Positions 1 through 6,529 of a stretch of DNA of 9,564 nt are shown here, one piece after another (within the stretch, counting starts at the first letter, position 1; the number at the start of each line of letters is the position of its first letter). A program made the position numbers and the translations under genes. Source of the stretch: an uncultured Clostridia bacterium (lineage in GTDB: Bacteria; Bacillota; Clostridia; Oscillospirales; Ruminococcaceae); NCBI GenBank assembly GCA_947302065.1, contig CAMYUO010000038.1:1-9564 (forward strand), given 5' to 3'. The notes under the pieces are model-generated. The model was given only the letters and a program-made list of their open reading frames with translations. It did not search any database and had not been told where the DNA came from.

Positions 1-1922
1 ATATCAGCCGCAGGCATAAGGATCTCCGACAGCGAAACGTTGTAATCCTCAAGGAAGATAACGCTGAGCTTTTCGCTGAGCTTTTTATCTTTCTGAAGCT
101 CCTGGGAGATGTTCCAGATGAGCTTGATGATCTGCTTTGCCATGTAGTAGCCCGGTGCTGCCTTTGCCGCAAAGATATATGTCTTTGGCACGAAATCTGC
201 GTTCGGGTTAGCCTTGAGGTAATTGTACTGAGCGATGATGTTGAGCGCATTGAGCTGCTGACGCTTATACTCGTGCAGTCTCTTTACCTGAACGTCGAAG
301 ATAGACTCGGTATTGAGCACTCTGCCGTACTGGTTCTTTACATACTTAGCGAAAGCGGCTTTGTTCTCAGCCTTGATCTTGCCGAGCTGCTCGAGAACGG
401 CTTTATTATCGGAGAAAACAGAGAGCTTGGAAAGCTCTGCTGCATTTCTGAGGAAGCCGTCGCCGATCTTATCTTTCAGAAGAGCGGTAAGACCCGGGTT
501 AGACTGATACAGCCATCTTCTGTATGCGATACCGTTTGTAACGTTCTTGAACTTTGTAGGTGTGTCAAGATACTCGTCCTTGAAAGTCTCTTTCTTGATG
601 ATCTCGGAGTGTATCTTTGCAACGCCGTTTACGCTGTGGCAAGCGTGAACGCAGAGTGTTGCCATCTTGACCTTGTTGTTCTCGACGATGGACATGTGTG
701 AAACCTTGCCCTCGTCCTGATATCTTTCCCACAGCTCCTTGCAGTATCTCTCGTTGATCTCGATGATGATAGAGAAGATTCTCGGGCAGACGCTCTTGAG
801 CAGGTTGCAGTCCCACTTTTCGAGAGCCTCGGGCATAACGGTGTGGTTAGTGTAAGCAAATGTGTTTGTAACGATATGCCAAGCCTTTTCCCATGAATAT
901 CCGCAGTCATCGAGCAGAGTTCTCATAAGCTCCGGGATAGCGAGTGTCGGGTGGGTATCGTTGATATGGATAGCTACCTTTTCGTGCAGGTTATCGAGTG
1001 TGCCGTAAACAGCCATATGCTGATTTACGATATCACCGATAGATGCAGCGCAAAGGAAATACTGCTGACGCAGACGAAGTGATTTGCCCTCTGCGTGATT
1101 ATCGTTAGGATAAAGCACCTTTGTGATAGCCTGTGAGATGATGTTTCTGCCGAGCGCCTTGGAGTAGTCGCCCTTGTTGAACATCGACATATCAAATGTA
1201 GAAAGCTCTGCCTTCCAGAGTCTGAGCTTTGAAACAGCCTCGCTCTTATAGCCCGAAACGTACAGGTCATAAGGCACAGCCATAACAGATGTGTAGTTTT
1301 CGTGTGTTACGCAGTGATACTGATTGTCCCAGTATTCACGCAGTTCGCCGTCAAATCTTACCTCGACAGACTGTGTCGGCACGGGAACGAGCCAAGCGCT
1401 TCCGCCCGGGAGCCAGTTATCGGGAAGCTCTGTCTGCCAGCCCTCTTCGAGCTTCTGCTTGAAGATACCGTACTCATAGCAGATAGAGTAGCCTGTTGCG
1501 TGATAGCCGTCTGCTGCGAGAGCGTCGAGGTAGCATGCAGCGAGTCTTCCCAGACCGCCGTTGCCCAGACCTGCATCAGGCTCCTGCTCATAAACGCCGT
1601 TTATTGATATGCCGAGATCCTTGAGCATTGCGATAGTCTGATCCTGCATACCGAGGTTATAGATAGATGTTTTGAGGGAACGTCCCATAAGGAACTCCAT
1701 AGAAAGATAGTAGACCTTCTTCTTGCCCTCAGAGTTGTGCTTTACAGTGAAAAGTCTTCTCTTGGCTTTGAGAATGCCGACAACTATCTTTGCCAGTGCT
1801 TCATAGACCTGCTTATCGGAAGCCTCATCGGGAGTTGTCTGAAAATCGTTGTGAAGGATCTCCACAAACTGCTTTTTCAGCTCCGTTTTGGTGATGGTGC
1901 TTGACGAACTGTTCTTTGCCAT
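1..1922 (-). CDS. glgP: Glycogen/alpha-glucan phosphorylase, 3' end beyond the window
   Basis: Cytoplasmic PLP-dependent enzyme that releases glucose-1-phosphate from glycogen or maltodextrin (GT35 family). The reverse complement stays open for 640 codons from an ATG at 1922, preceded by AGGAGG (1931-1936). Family landmarks appear in the usual order: EFLMGRSL near residue 76, DAGLGNGGLGRLAACYLDA near 116-134, then NDTHPTLAIPELMR, TNHTVMPEALEKW, TNGIAYRRWL, and VKRLHEYKRQ. The frame ends just after FLEDYNVSLSEILMPAADI. In known phosphorylases the PLP-lysine motif (GTxNMK) follows about 15-20 residues later, so the active-site lysine is off the window. Family members are about 750-830 aa, so roughly 120-190 residues are missing because of the window edge, not because of damage. 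It is transcribed away from the phage-like genes. Family assignment is very secure; whether it prefers glycogen or maltodextrin is not visible. Confidence 0.97.
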   Translation of the reverse strand, partial: MAKNSSSSTITKTELKKQFVEILHNDFQTTPDEASDKQVYEALAKIVVGILKAKRRLFTVKHNSEGKKKVYYLSMEFLMGRSLKTSIYNLGMQDQTIAMLKDLGISINGVYEQEPDAGLGNGGLGRLAACYLDALAADGYHATGYSICYEYGIFKQKLEEGWQTELPDNWLPGGSAWLVPVPTQSVEVRFDGELREYWDNQYHCVTHENYTSVMAVPYDLYVSGYKSEAVSKLRLWKAELSTFDMSMFNKGDYSKALGRNIISQAITKVLYPNDNHAEGKSLRLRQQYFLCAASIGDIVNQHMAVYGTLDNLHEKVAIHINDTHPTLAIPELMRTLLDDCGYSWEKAWHIVTNTFAYTNHTVMPEALEKWDCNLLKSVCPRIFSIIIEINERYCKELWERYQDEGKVSHMSIVENNKVKMATLCVHACHSVNGVAKIHSEIIKKETFKDEYLDTPTKFKNVTNGIAYRRWLYQSNPGLTALLKDKIGDGFLRNAAELSKLSVFSDNKAVLEQLGKIKAENKAAFAKYVKNQYGRVLNTESIFDVQVKRLHEYKRQQLNALNIIAQYNYLKANPNADFVPKTYIFAAKAAPGYYMAKQIIKLIWNISQELQKDKKLSEKLSVIFLEDYNVSLSEILMPAAD

Positions 1923-1930
1923 AGCTATTT

Positions 1931-2003
1931 TCCTCCTGAACAGAGTTTTAACGGGTAAAACTCTAAATAATTTACATAAACTGTCAGTAGGGTACAGATA
2001 CCC
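1931..2003 (-). promoter_or_regulatory. Structured glgP leader: SD plus two perfect hairpins
   Basis: The glgP mRNA leader contains a 9-bp perfect inverted repeat at 1942-1964 (AGAGTTTTA / TAAAACTCT, 5-nt loop), ending five bases upstream of the AGGAGG Shine-Dalgarno (1931-1936). A second stem lies at 1990-2003 (GGGTA / TACCC, 4-nt loop). The second stem falls at the expected 5' end of transcripts from the proximal promoter, where it could protect the message from decay. The first neighbours the SD without covering it. No T-tract follows either, so they are not intrinsic terminators, and I do not recognise a known riboswitch. The structure is seen; any role is inference. Confidence 0.55.
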
Positions 2004-2011
2004 ACTCAATT

Positions 2012-2040
2012 AGTATAACACATTTCAACAAATTTTGCAA
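2012..2040 (-). promoter_or_regulatory. Proximal sigma-A promoter for glgP
   Basis: On the minus strand, -35 TTGCAA (2035-2040) and -10 TATACT (2012-2017) are separated by exactly 17 bp. The -10 matches consensus at five of six positions and the -35 at four. Transcription would start near 2005, giving a leader of about 83 nt that begins with the 1990-2003 stem. Confidence 0.7.
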
Positions 2041-2127
2041 GCAAACGACGGGGTATATTTCCGATTTTTGCACGAATAATCTGTGAAAACGTGTGGTAAA
2101 TGCTGACATATCTATATATACACCTCT

Positions 2128-2156
2128 ATTATATGTCACTGTTGCATAATTGTCAA
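2128..2156 (-). promoter_or_regulatory. Distal perfect-consensus sigma-A promoter facing glgP
   Basis: The minus strand reads TTGACA (2151-2156), 17 bp, TATAAT (2128-2133), a perfect match to the vegetative consensus in both hexamers and spacing. The predicted start is near 2121, about 200 nt upstream of the glgP ATG. It may be the main or regulated glgP promoter, or may drive a small RNA from the long leader. No reading frame of its own is evident between it and glgP. Confidence 0.8.
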
Positions 2157-2276
2157 GGCTTTGAGTTGTTCAAAATGCCGATTTGTGACTTTGACCATAA
2201 AAGAAAATTGCAAAAACAATAATTTAGCTAATTCATATGCAGCCGCATTTTATTTGGGCAGGTTTACTGTTTTGCA

Positions 2277-2292
2277 GCACAATTTTTTGTGC
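2277..2292. repeat. Small inverted repeat GCACAA-TTTT-TTGTGC
   Basis: A perfect 6-bp inverted repeat with a 4-base T loop. It could be an operator half-site pair or a small hairpin. It lies between the divergently oriented glgP promoters and the phage-like operon. Confidence 0.45.
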
Positions 2293-2333
2293 ATAAAAAT
2301 GATAAATAAATTGATTTGGAAATATTTCAGCAA

Positions 2334-2357
2334 TTGTTGCACAAGTCAATGCAACAA
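2334..2357. repeat. 8-bp inverted repeat TTGTTGCA / TGCAACAA
   Basis: Perfect 8-bp arms (2334-2341 and 2350-2357) separated by 8 bases. The arm-loop-arm geometry suits a dimeric DNA-binding protein site as well as a hairpin. No T-tract follows, so terminator function is unlikely. Its place about 340 bp before the small terminase gene makes an operator for the phage-like operon possible; that is inference. Confidence 0.5.
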
Positions 2358-2431
2358 AAACGGTATTCGGCGCTGTAAGTGAGAGGGCGGTGCGGCTGGT
2401 GGCGCCAAGAAAACGGGTAAGCAAATCTGAA

Positions 2432-2664
2432 CGTCAAACCCTTAGGGTTTGAGGAAACCGAGATAACCGCAGGGCAAGGGAGCGCCCTCTCTTGCAGGGC
2501 AGCTCCCTCTTTCAAAACAGTCCACAGGACTATTTTGAAATTCACCCTTTGCGGAGCGCGCGAGGCAAAAGGATTTCGCTGACTGCGGTCAGCGACGAGG
2601 ACTCTGCCCTCGACCCGCAAGCCTTTTTTACGAGAAAAGGCTTGACCGAAAAACCTGTTATTAT
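2432..2664. repeat. Multi-hairpin element, copy 1 (233 bp)
   Basis: First copy of a two-copy element; the shared sequence starts at CGTCAAACCC and ends at CTGTTATTAT. It holds six consecutive hairpins. H1: 2434-2441/2445-2452. H2: 2477-2488/2496-2508, with one bulged A. H3: 2510-2523/2527-2540, 14 bp with one C-A mismatch. H4: 2576-2583/2588-2595, loop TGCG. H5: 2596-2602/2606-2612, one A-C mismatch. H6: 2618-2627/2635-2644. The element ends 31 nt before the small terminase ATG, just before its ribosome binding site. No terminator T-tract follows any stem. I do not recognise a named RNA family. It could be a structured leader RNA, an antisense RNA, or a mobile palindromic element; no terminal inverted repeats or target duplication are visible. 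The strand is undecided. Confidence 0.85.
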
Positions 2665-2695
2665 CAGGAATAGAACAGAGAGGAGAAACAAAACG

Positions 2696-3187
2696 ATGAG
2701 ACTATCTATCAAGGCATTCGCACGGTTGTTCGTGCGGCTGCGGTGCGGCAGCGAGACGGCTGCAAAGCTGGGCGTGCCGGCGGCAGATGCAAAGGCAGAG
2801 GGAGCACGTCTGCTCGGTGACCCGAGGGTGCGCAGAGAGATAAAAAAGCTCGACAATGACGACCAGCAGACGCTTGCCTACGTCAAGACAGGACTTTCGA
2901 GGCTGGCGTTCGGGCAGGTCAACGATGTGGTGGCGCTTGTCTTTGCAGACCAGCCGTCACCCGAGCAGATAGCGCAGGCTGACCTTTTCAACGTCAGCGA
3001 GATAAAGAGAGTTAAGGGCGGCGGAGTCGAGGTAAAGTTCTTTGACAGGCAAAAGGCGCTTGAAAAGCTGTTTGAGCTTGACCCAGAGCTGCGTGAGCAG
3101 TCAAAGGCAGACCAGTTCATCAGTGCGATGACACAAAGCTCTCAGGGCGACATCTCCGGACTGCTTGACGGGGAGGACGAGCCGTGA
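2696..3187 (+). CDS. Phage terminase small subunit, putative
   Basis: A 163-aa protein that would recognise phage DNA and hand it to the large terminase. The start at 2696 has GAGAGGAG (2678-2685) in front; an upstream in-frame ATG at 2492 lies inside the multi-hairpin element and is unlikely. Residues 18-32 (SETAAKLGVPAADAK) could form a helix-turn-helix-like segment. The region around 62-128, with LSRLAFGQVNDVVALVF and then VEVKFFDRQKALEKLFEL, resembles the central and C-terminal part of XtmA/Terminase_2-type small subunits. The N-terminus is shorter and more basic than the usual family opening. The stop overlaps the large terminase GTG by 4 bp. The call rests on this residual similarity plus its position directly before terL. 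Confidence 0.75.
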   Translation: MRLSIKAFARLFVRLRCGSETAAKLGVPAADAKAEGARLLGDPRVRREIKKLDNDDQQTLAYVKTGLSRLAFGQVNDVVALVFADQPSPEQIAQADLFNVSEIKRVKGGGVEVKFFDRQKALEKLFELDPELREQSKADQFISAMTQSSQGDISGLLDGEDEP

Positions 3188-4428
3188 GAGGATACAAGCT
3201 TTCAAACAAGCAGCAGTTCGTGCTGAAATGGTGGTGCAACGAGAAATACGGGGAGTTTGACGGCATCATCTGCGACGGTGCGATACGCTCGGGAAAGACG
3301 ATGTGTATGTCGGTGTCGTTCATGATTTGGGCGATGAGCCGCTTTGACGGTGCGAACTTTGCGATGTGCGGCAAGACGATCGTTTCGCTGCGCCGCAATG
3401 TGCTCGACGAGCTGTTCGGGCGCATGAGAGAGATAGGCATGAGCGTGAGAGAAAAGCTCAGCCGCAACTATGCAGACGTGACATTCGGACGCCGCCGCAA
3501 CAGATTCTACTTTTTTGGCGGAAAGGACGAAGGCTCGGCAAGCCTTATACAAGGCATCACGCTCTCGGGTCTGATGCTCGACGAGGTCGTGCTGATGCCG
3601 AGGAGCTTTGTTGAGCAGGCGATAGCGAGATGCTCTGTTGCAGGATCAAAGCTATGGTTCAGCTGCAATCCCGACAACCCTTACCACTGGTTCAAGAAAG
3701 AGTGGATAGACAAGGCGTCGGACAAAAAGCTGCTGCATCTGCGCTTTGCCCTGCGTGACAACCCGTCGCTCTCAAAGGAGGTGATAAAGCGCTATCACAG
3801 ACTTTACACGGGTGCGTTCTACAAACGCTTCGTGCTGGGTGAATGGACGGCAGCGGAGGGACTTGTATATCCGATGTTCGATCCGCAAAAGCACGTTTTT
3901 GATGAGGACATCGTTTGTGACAGGTACATTGTCAGCTGTGATTACGGGACGGTGAACCCGTCGAGTTTCGGACTGTGGGGTCAGTCGGCAGACACATGGT
4001 ACAGGCTCGATGAGTATTACTACGATTCCCGTGTGCATGGTGAACGCAGAACGGACGAGGAGCATTATGAGGGTCTGCGCCGGCTTATCGGCGGAAAGAA
4101 AGTTGATATGGTCATCTGCGACCCGTCGGCACAGTCGTTTATCCAGTGCATCGAGCGTCACGGCGAGTACAGTGTCATGCCTGCAAAGAACGATGTTGTG
4201 TGGGGGATACGTCTGGTGTCTGACTGCATAAGGCTTGACAAGATAAAGATAAGCTCAAAATGCACAGACACCCTGCGTGAGTTCGCCCTTTACCGCTGGG
4301 ATGAAAAGGCGGGAAAGGACTGTCCGATAAAGGAGAACGATCACGCAATGGACGACATCAGGTATTTCGTCACACAGGTGTTCTCTCAGGACGAGCAGCC
4401 GTTCTATGTGATGTCGCTTGAAAGGTAA
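3184..4428 (+). CDS. terL: Phage terminase large subunit (ATPase/nuclease)
   Basis: Packaging motor of 414 aa that pumps DNA through the portal and cuts the concatemer. The N-terminal ATPase shows Walker A GAIRSGKT (32-39), Walker B LMLDE (130-134) with catalytic D133/E134, and the family segment SCNPDNPYHWFKKEWID (160-176). The C-terminal RNase H-like nuclease shows acidic positions D253 (SCDYG), D313 (ICDPS) and the pair D390/D391 (HAMDD). All catalytic positions expected of the PBSX-type family (Terminase_3) are present, so the enzyme appears intact. It starts at GTG, overlapping the small-subunit stop, with GGGAGG at 3171-3176, implying translational coupling. Confidence 0.95.
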   Translation: MRGYKLSNKQQFVLKWWCNEKYGEFDGIICDGAIRSGKTMCMSVSFMIWAMSRFDGANFAMCGKTIVSLRRNVLDELFGRMREIGMSVREKLSRNYADVTFGRRRNRFYFFGGKDEGSASLIQGITLSGLMLDEVVLMPRSFVEQAIARCSVAGSKLWFSCNPDNPYHWFKKEWIDKASDKKLLHLRFALRDNPSLSKEVIKRYHRLYTGAFYKRFVLGEWTAAEGLVYPMFDPQKHVFDEDIVCDRYIVSCDYGTVNPSSFGLWGQSADTWYRLDEYYYDSRVHGERRTDEEHYEGLRRLIGGKKVDMVICDPSAQSFIQCIERHGEYSVMPAKNDVVWGIRLVSDCIRLDKIKISSKCTDTLREFALYRWDEKAGKDCPIKENDHAMDDIRYFVTQVFSQDEQPFYVMSLER

Positions 4429-4455
4429 TGGAGAAAAACAGAAAGGAGAGATAAT

Positions 4456-5613
4456 TTGGGAATACTTAAAAATCTGCGCAAGGGCAGGGTGCATACATCG
4501 CCGCCCTCGGTGAGTGCCGGCAGACAGCAGGAGAGGTTCTCTTACCGCCTTGCGCACAATGCAGACTATCTGCAGGCGGATATCTTTGAGCAGCTGCGTG
4601 AGAACGTGCCTGTCATTGATGCCTGCATTGACAAGATAGTCAGGCTGACGGGAGATTTCACGGCGGTCGCAGACGACGAGCGCTGGCAGGCGGAGCTTGA
4701 CGAGTTCTGCCGCAGCGTGCCTGTGGGCATCTCGGGCAGGTCGCTGGGCACTTTTGCAGATATGTATCTTGACAGCCTGCTGACCTACGGCAAGGCTGTG
4801 GGCAGGATATTCACCGACTCAAAGGCGCTTTGCATAAAAGGCTTGTACGTCGGTGACCCGACGCTTTATCAGATATCCTGCGGCAAAGGTCCGCTTGACC
4901 TGCGTGTCAGCGGCAGTTTCAGCGGAAAGCGTATTGATGTGCGCTCACCGCATAAGCTGCTTTACACAACGCTCAACCCAAGCCCGAAAAATCCCGGGGG
5001 AGTTTCGCTTCTGCGTGGGCTGCCTGCGATGAGCAGCGTGCTGATGCGCATTTACGAGTGCATCGGGCAGAACTTTGACAGGGCAGGCAACGTGCGCTAT
5101 GCGGTGACTTATAAGCCTGCATCCGACGGCTCTGACAAGCTGTTTGCAAAACAAAGGGCAATGGACATCGCAAAGGAATGGTCAGAGGGCATGAACGCCT
5201 CAAGGCACGGCGTTGTCAAGGATTTCGTCAGCGTGGGCGATATCGACATCAAGGTCATCGGCGCAGACAACCAGATAATCGACACGCAGGTGCCTGTGCG
5301 CCAGCTGCTCGAGCAGATAGTTGCAAAGCTGTCTATCCCGCCGTTTTTGCTGGGGCTGTGCTGGTCAACGACCGAGAAGATGAGCTCTCAGCAGGCGGAC
5401 ATTCTCACAAGCGAGCTTGAATATTACCGCAGGCTGCTCACGCCTGTGCTCAAGCGCATCTGTGACACGTTCCTGCGGCTTTGCGGTGCACCGTGCGGCT
5501 GCAGCATAAAGTGGGCAAATATTGATCTTCAGGACGAGGTCGAGCTGGCAAGAGCAAGGCTGATAAACGCTCAGGCAGACCTGCTTGAAGAAAAGCAAAA
5601 GGAGGAAAGCTGA
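4456..5613 (+). CDS. Phage portal protein
   Basis: A 385-aa portal subunit, the ring at the head vertex through which DNA enters and to which tail connectors bind. The diagnostic part is 280-337: PVRQLLEQIVAKLSIPPFLLG, then WSTTEKMSSQQADILTSEL and YYRRLLTPVLKRI, the region lining the portal tunnel in phage portal families. The chosen start is TTG at 4456, with AGGAGA at 4444-4449 and protein beginning MGILKNLRKGRV; no better ATG is in frame nearby. The 27-nt gap after terL contains an 8-codon mini-frame (4428-4454) that starts in the terL stop (TAATG) and ends 1 nt before this TTG. The C-terminus (about 355-385) is charged and helical. Intact by appearance. Confidence 0.92.
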   Translation: MGILKNLRKGRVHTSPPSVSAGRQQERFSYRLAHNADYLQADIFEQLRENVPVIDACIDKIVRLTGDFTAVADDERWQAELDEFCRSVPVGISGRSLGTFADMYLDSLLTYGKAVGRIFTDSKALCIKGLYVGDPTLYQISCGKGPLDLRVSGSFSGKRIDVRSPHKLLYTTLNPSPKNPGGVSLLRGLPAMSSVLMRIYECIGQNFDRAGNVRYAVTYKPASDGSDKLFAKQRAMDIAKEWSEGMNASRHGVVKDFVSVGDIDIKVIGADNQIIDTQVPVRQLLEQIVAKLSIPPFLLGLCWSTTEKMSSQQADILTSELEYYRRLLTPVLKRICDTFLRLCGAPCGCSIKWANIDLQDEVELARARLINAQADLLEEKQKEES

Positions 5614-5615
5614 GG

Positions 5616-6509
5616 TTGGAAAAGGCATTTGAGATAACAGACGAGATCATGGAGAAGATCAACCGATACGCTGTCGAGCCGCTTTCGGCAAAGGATGTTT
5701 ACTGCTTTTCGGTGACGCTTTGCGATAACGACATTGACAGGGACGGTGAGAGGTTCTCTGTCGATGCGCTGGGGGAGCTTGCAAAGCTGTTTCTCGGCAA
5801 AACGGGCATATTCGACCACGACCCCAAGGGCGAAAAGCAGACTGCCCGCATCTTTGACACCTGCGTCAAGCAGGACGGCGAAAAGCTGACAAAAGACGGT
5901 CAGCCGTATGTCAGCCTGTGCGCAAAGGCATATATGGTCAGAACATCAGGCAACGCCGACCTTATCAAAGAGATAAGCGGCGGCATCAAAAAGGAAGTAT
6001 CGGTCAGCTGCGCCGTGAAAAAGCGCATATGCTCCATCTGCGGAGCGGACAGGAACGTCAGCAGCTGTTCGCATATCGCAGGCAGGCGCTACGGCGAAAA
6101 GCTGTGCTTTACGGTGCTGCAGCAGCCTGCCGACGCTTACGAGTGGTCATTCGTTGCAGTGCCTGCGCAGGTCAACGCAGGCGTGACAAAGCACTATGAT
6201 GCACACCGTGAGGAGTCAAGGCAGGTCAGCAAGCTCAAGGGCGAGCTTTCGGCGGCATCTGCAAAGCTGGCAGCGGCGTATGATGTGATAAGAGGCGAGG
6301 TCTTGAAGCTGTCATATTTCTGCGAGCCGTTCTATACTGCAAAGCAGGTGGCTGAAATGACCGAGGGAATGGATCTGCACAGGCTCATCGAGCTGAAAAA
6401 CAGCCTTGAAAAGCATGTGCGTGACAATGCACAGCGGCTTGATGCCGAGGAGCAGAGCTTTATCACACAGCCGCCGCAGGCTGACGAAAACGAAGAATAC
6501 ACTATTTGA
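5616..6509 (+). CDS. Prohead protease-like protein with Cys/His knuckle and coiled-coil tail
   Basis: A 297-aa protein in the slot between portal and capsid where the head-maturation protease lies. Residues 38-81 (DIDRDGERF, then GIFDHDPKG with H68), the KEVSVSC segment (S129/S131) and DAYEWSFVAVPAQ (173-185, with E176) match the order of His, Ser and acidic residues in HK97-type prohead proteases (peptidase U35); which serine is catalytic is not certain. A C139-x2-C142-x8-C151-x-H153 knuckle sits between Ser and Glu and may bind zinc. Residues 200-280 are helical and coiled-coil-like. No separate scaffold gene precedes the capsid gene, so this tail may serve as scaffold; that is inference. 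It starts at TTG 5616 with GGAGG at 5601-5605, 2 nt after the portal stop. Confidence 0.78.
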   Translation: MEKAFEITDEIMEKINRYAVEPLSAKDVYCFSVTLCDNDIDRDGERFSVDALGELAKLFLGKTGIFDHDPKGEKQTARIFDTCVKQDGEKLTKDGQPYVSLCAKAYMVRTSGNADLIKEISGGIKKEVSVSCAVKKRICSICGADRNVSSCSHIAGRRYGEKLCFTVLQQPADAYEWSFVAVPAQVNAGVTKHYDAHREESRQVSKLKGELSAASAKLAAAYDVIRGEVLKLSYFCEPFYTAKQVAEMTEGMDLHRLIELKNSLEKHVRDNAQRLDAEEQSFITQPPQADENEEYTI

Positions 6510-6529
6510 AACGAAAAGGAGAAATGATA

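Larger units (their letters stand above)
2157..2431. other. AT-rich intergenic region, then a short GC-rich segment
   Basis: I see no convincing gene here. Positions 2157-2360 are AT-rich and carry two inverted repeats (annotated separately). Positions 2361-2431 turn sharply GC-rich up to the start of the multi-hairpin element, and this segment has no counterpart before the second copy. A 73-codon frame starting TTG at 2161 lacks a ribosome binding site and its translation looks random. I could not find a good plus-strand promoter for the phage-like operon; any attachment site cannot be recognised without the other end of the element. Confidence 0.5.

Noticed and set aside
273..1607. Several plus-strand and alternate-frame minus-strand frames inside glgP
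   Set aside because: The phosphorylase frame with all family motifs covers the entire stretch, so these are shadows.
2083..2097. CcpA cre-like site (TGAAAACG half) near the distal glgP promoter
   Set aside because: Only one half matches the cre consensus; the other half has several mismatches, so it is too weak to annotate.
2161..2382. Plus-strand 73-codon frame in the AT-rich spacer
   Set aside because: TTG start without a Shine-Dalgarno, random-looking composition, and no link to neighbouring genes.
2327..2620. Minus-strand frame across copy 1, with a similar peptide at 7396-7683 across copy 2
   Set aside because: The shared peptide stretch arises because the DNA repeats are similar. The copies differ by 1-nt indels and their changes follow stem pairing, not codons; no ribosome binding site is evident.
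2618..2644. H6 (CAAGCCTTTT ... AAAAGGCTTG) as an intrinsic terminator
   Set aside because: The T-run is inside the stem, and no T-tract follows the stem on either strand.
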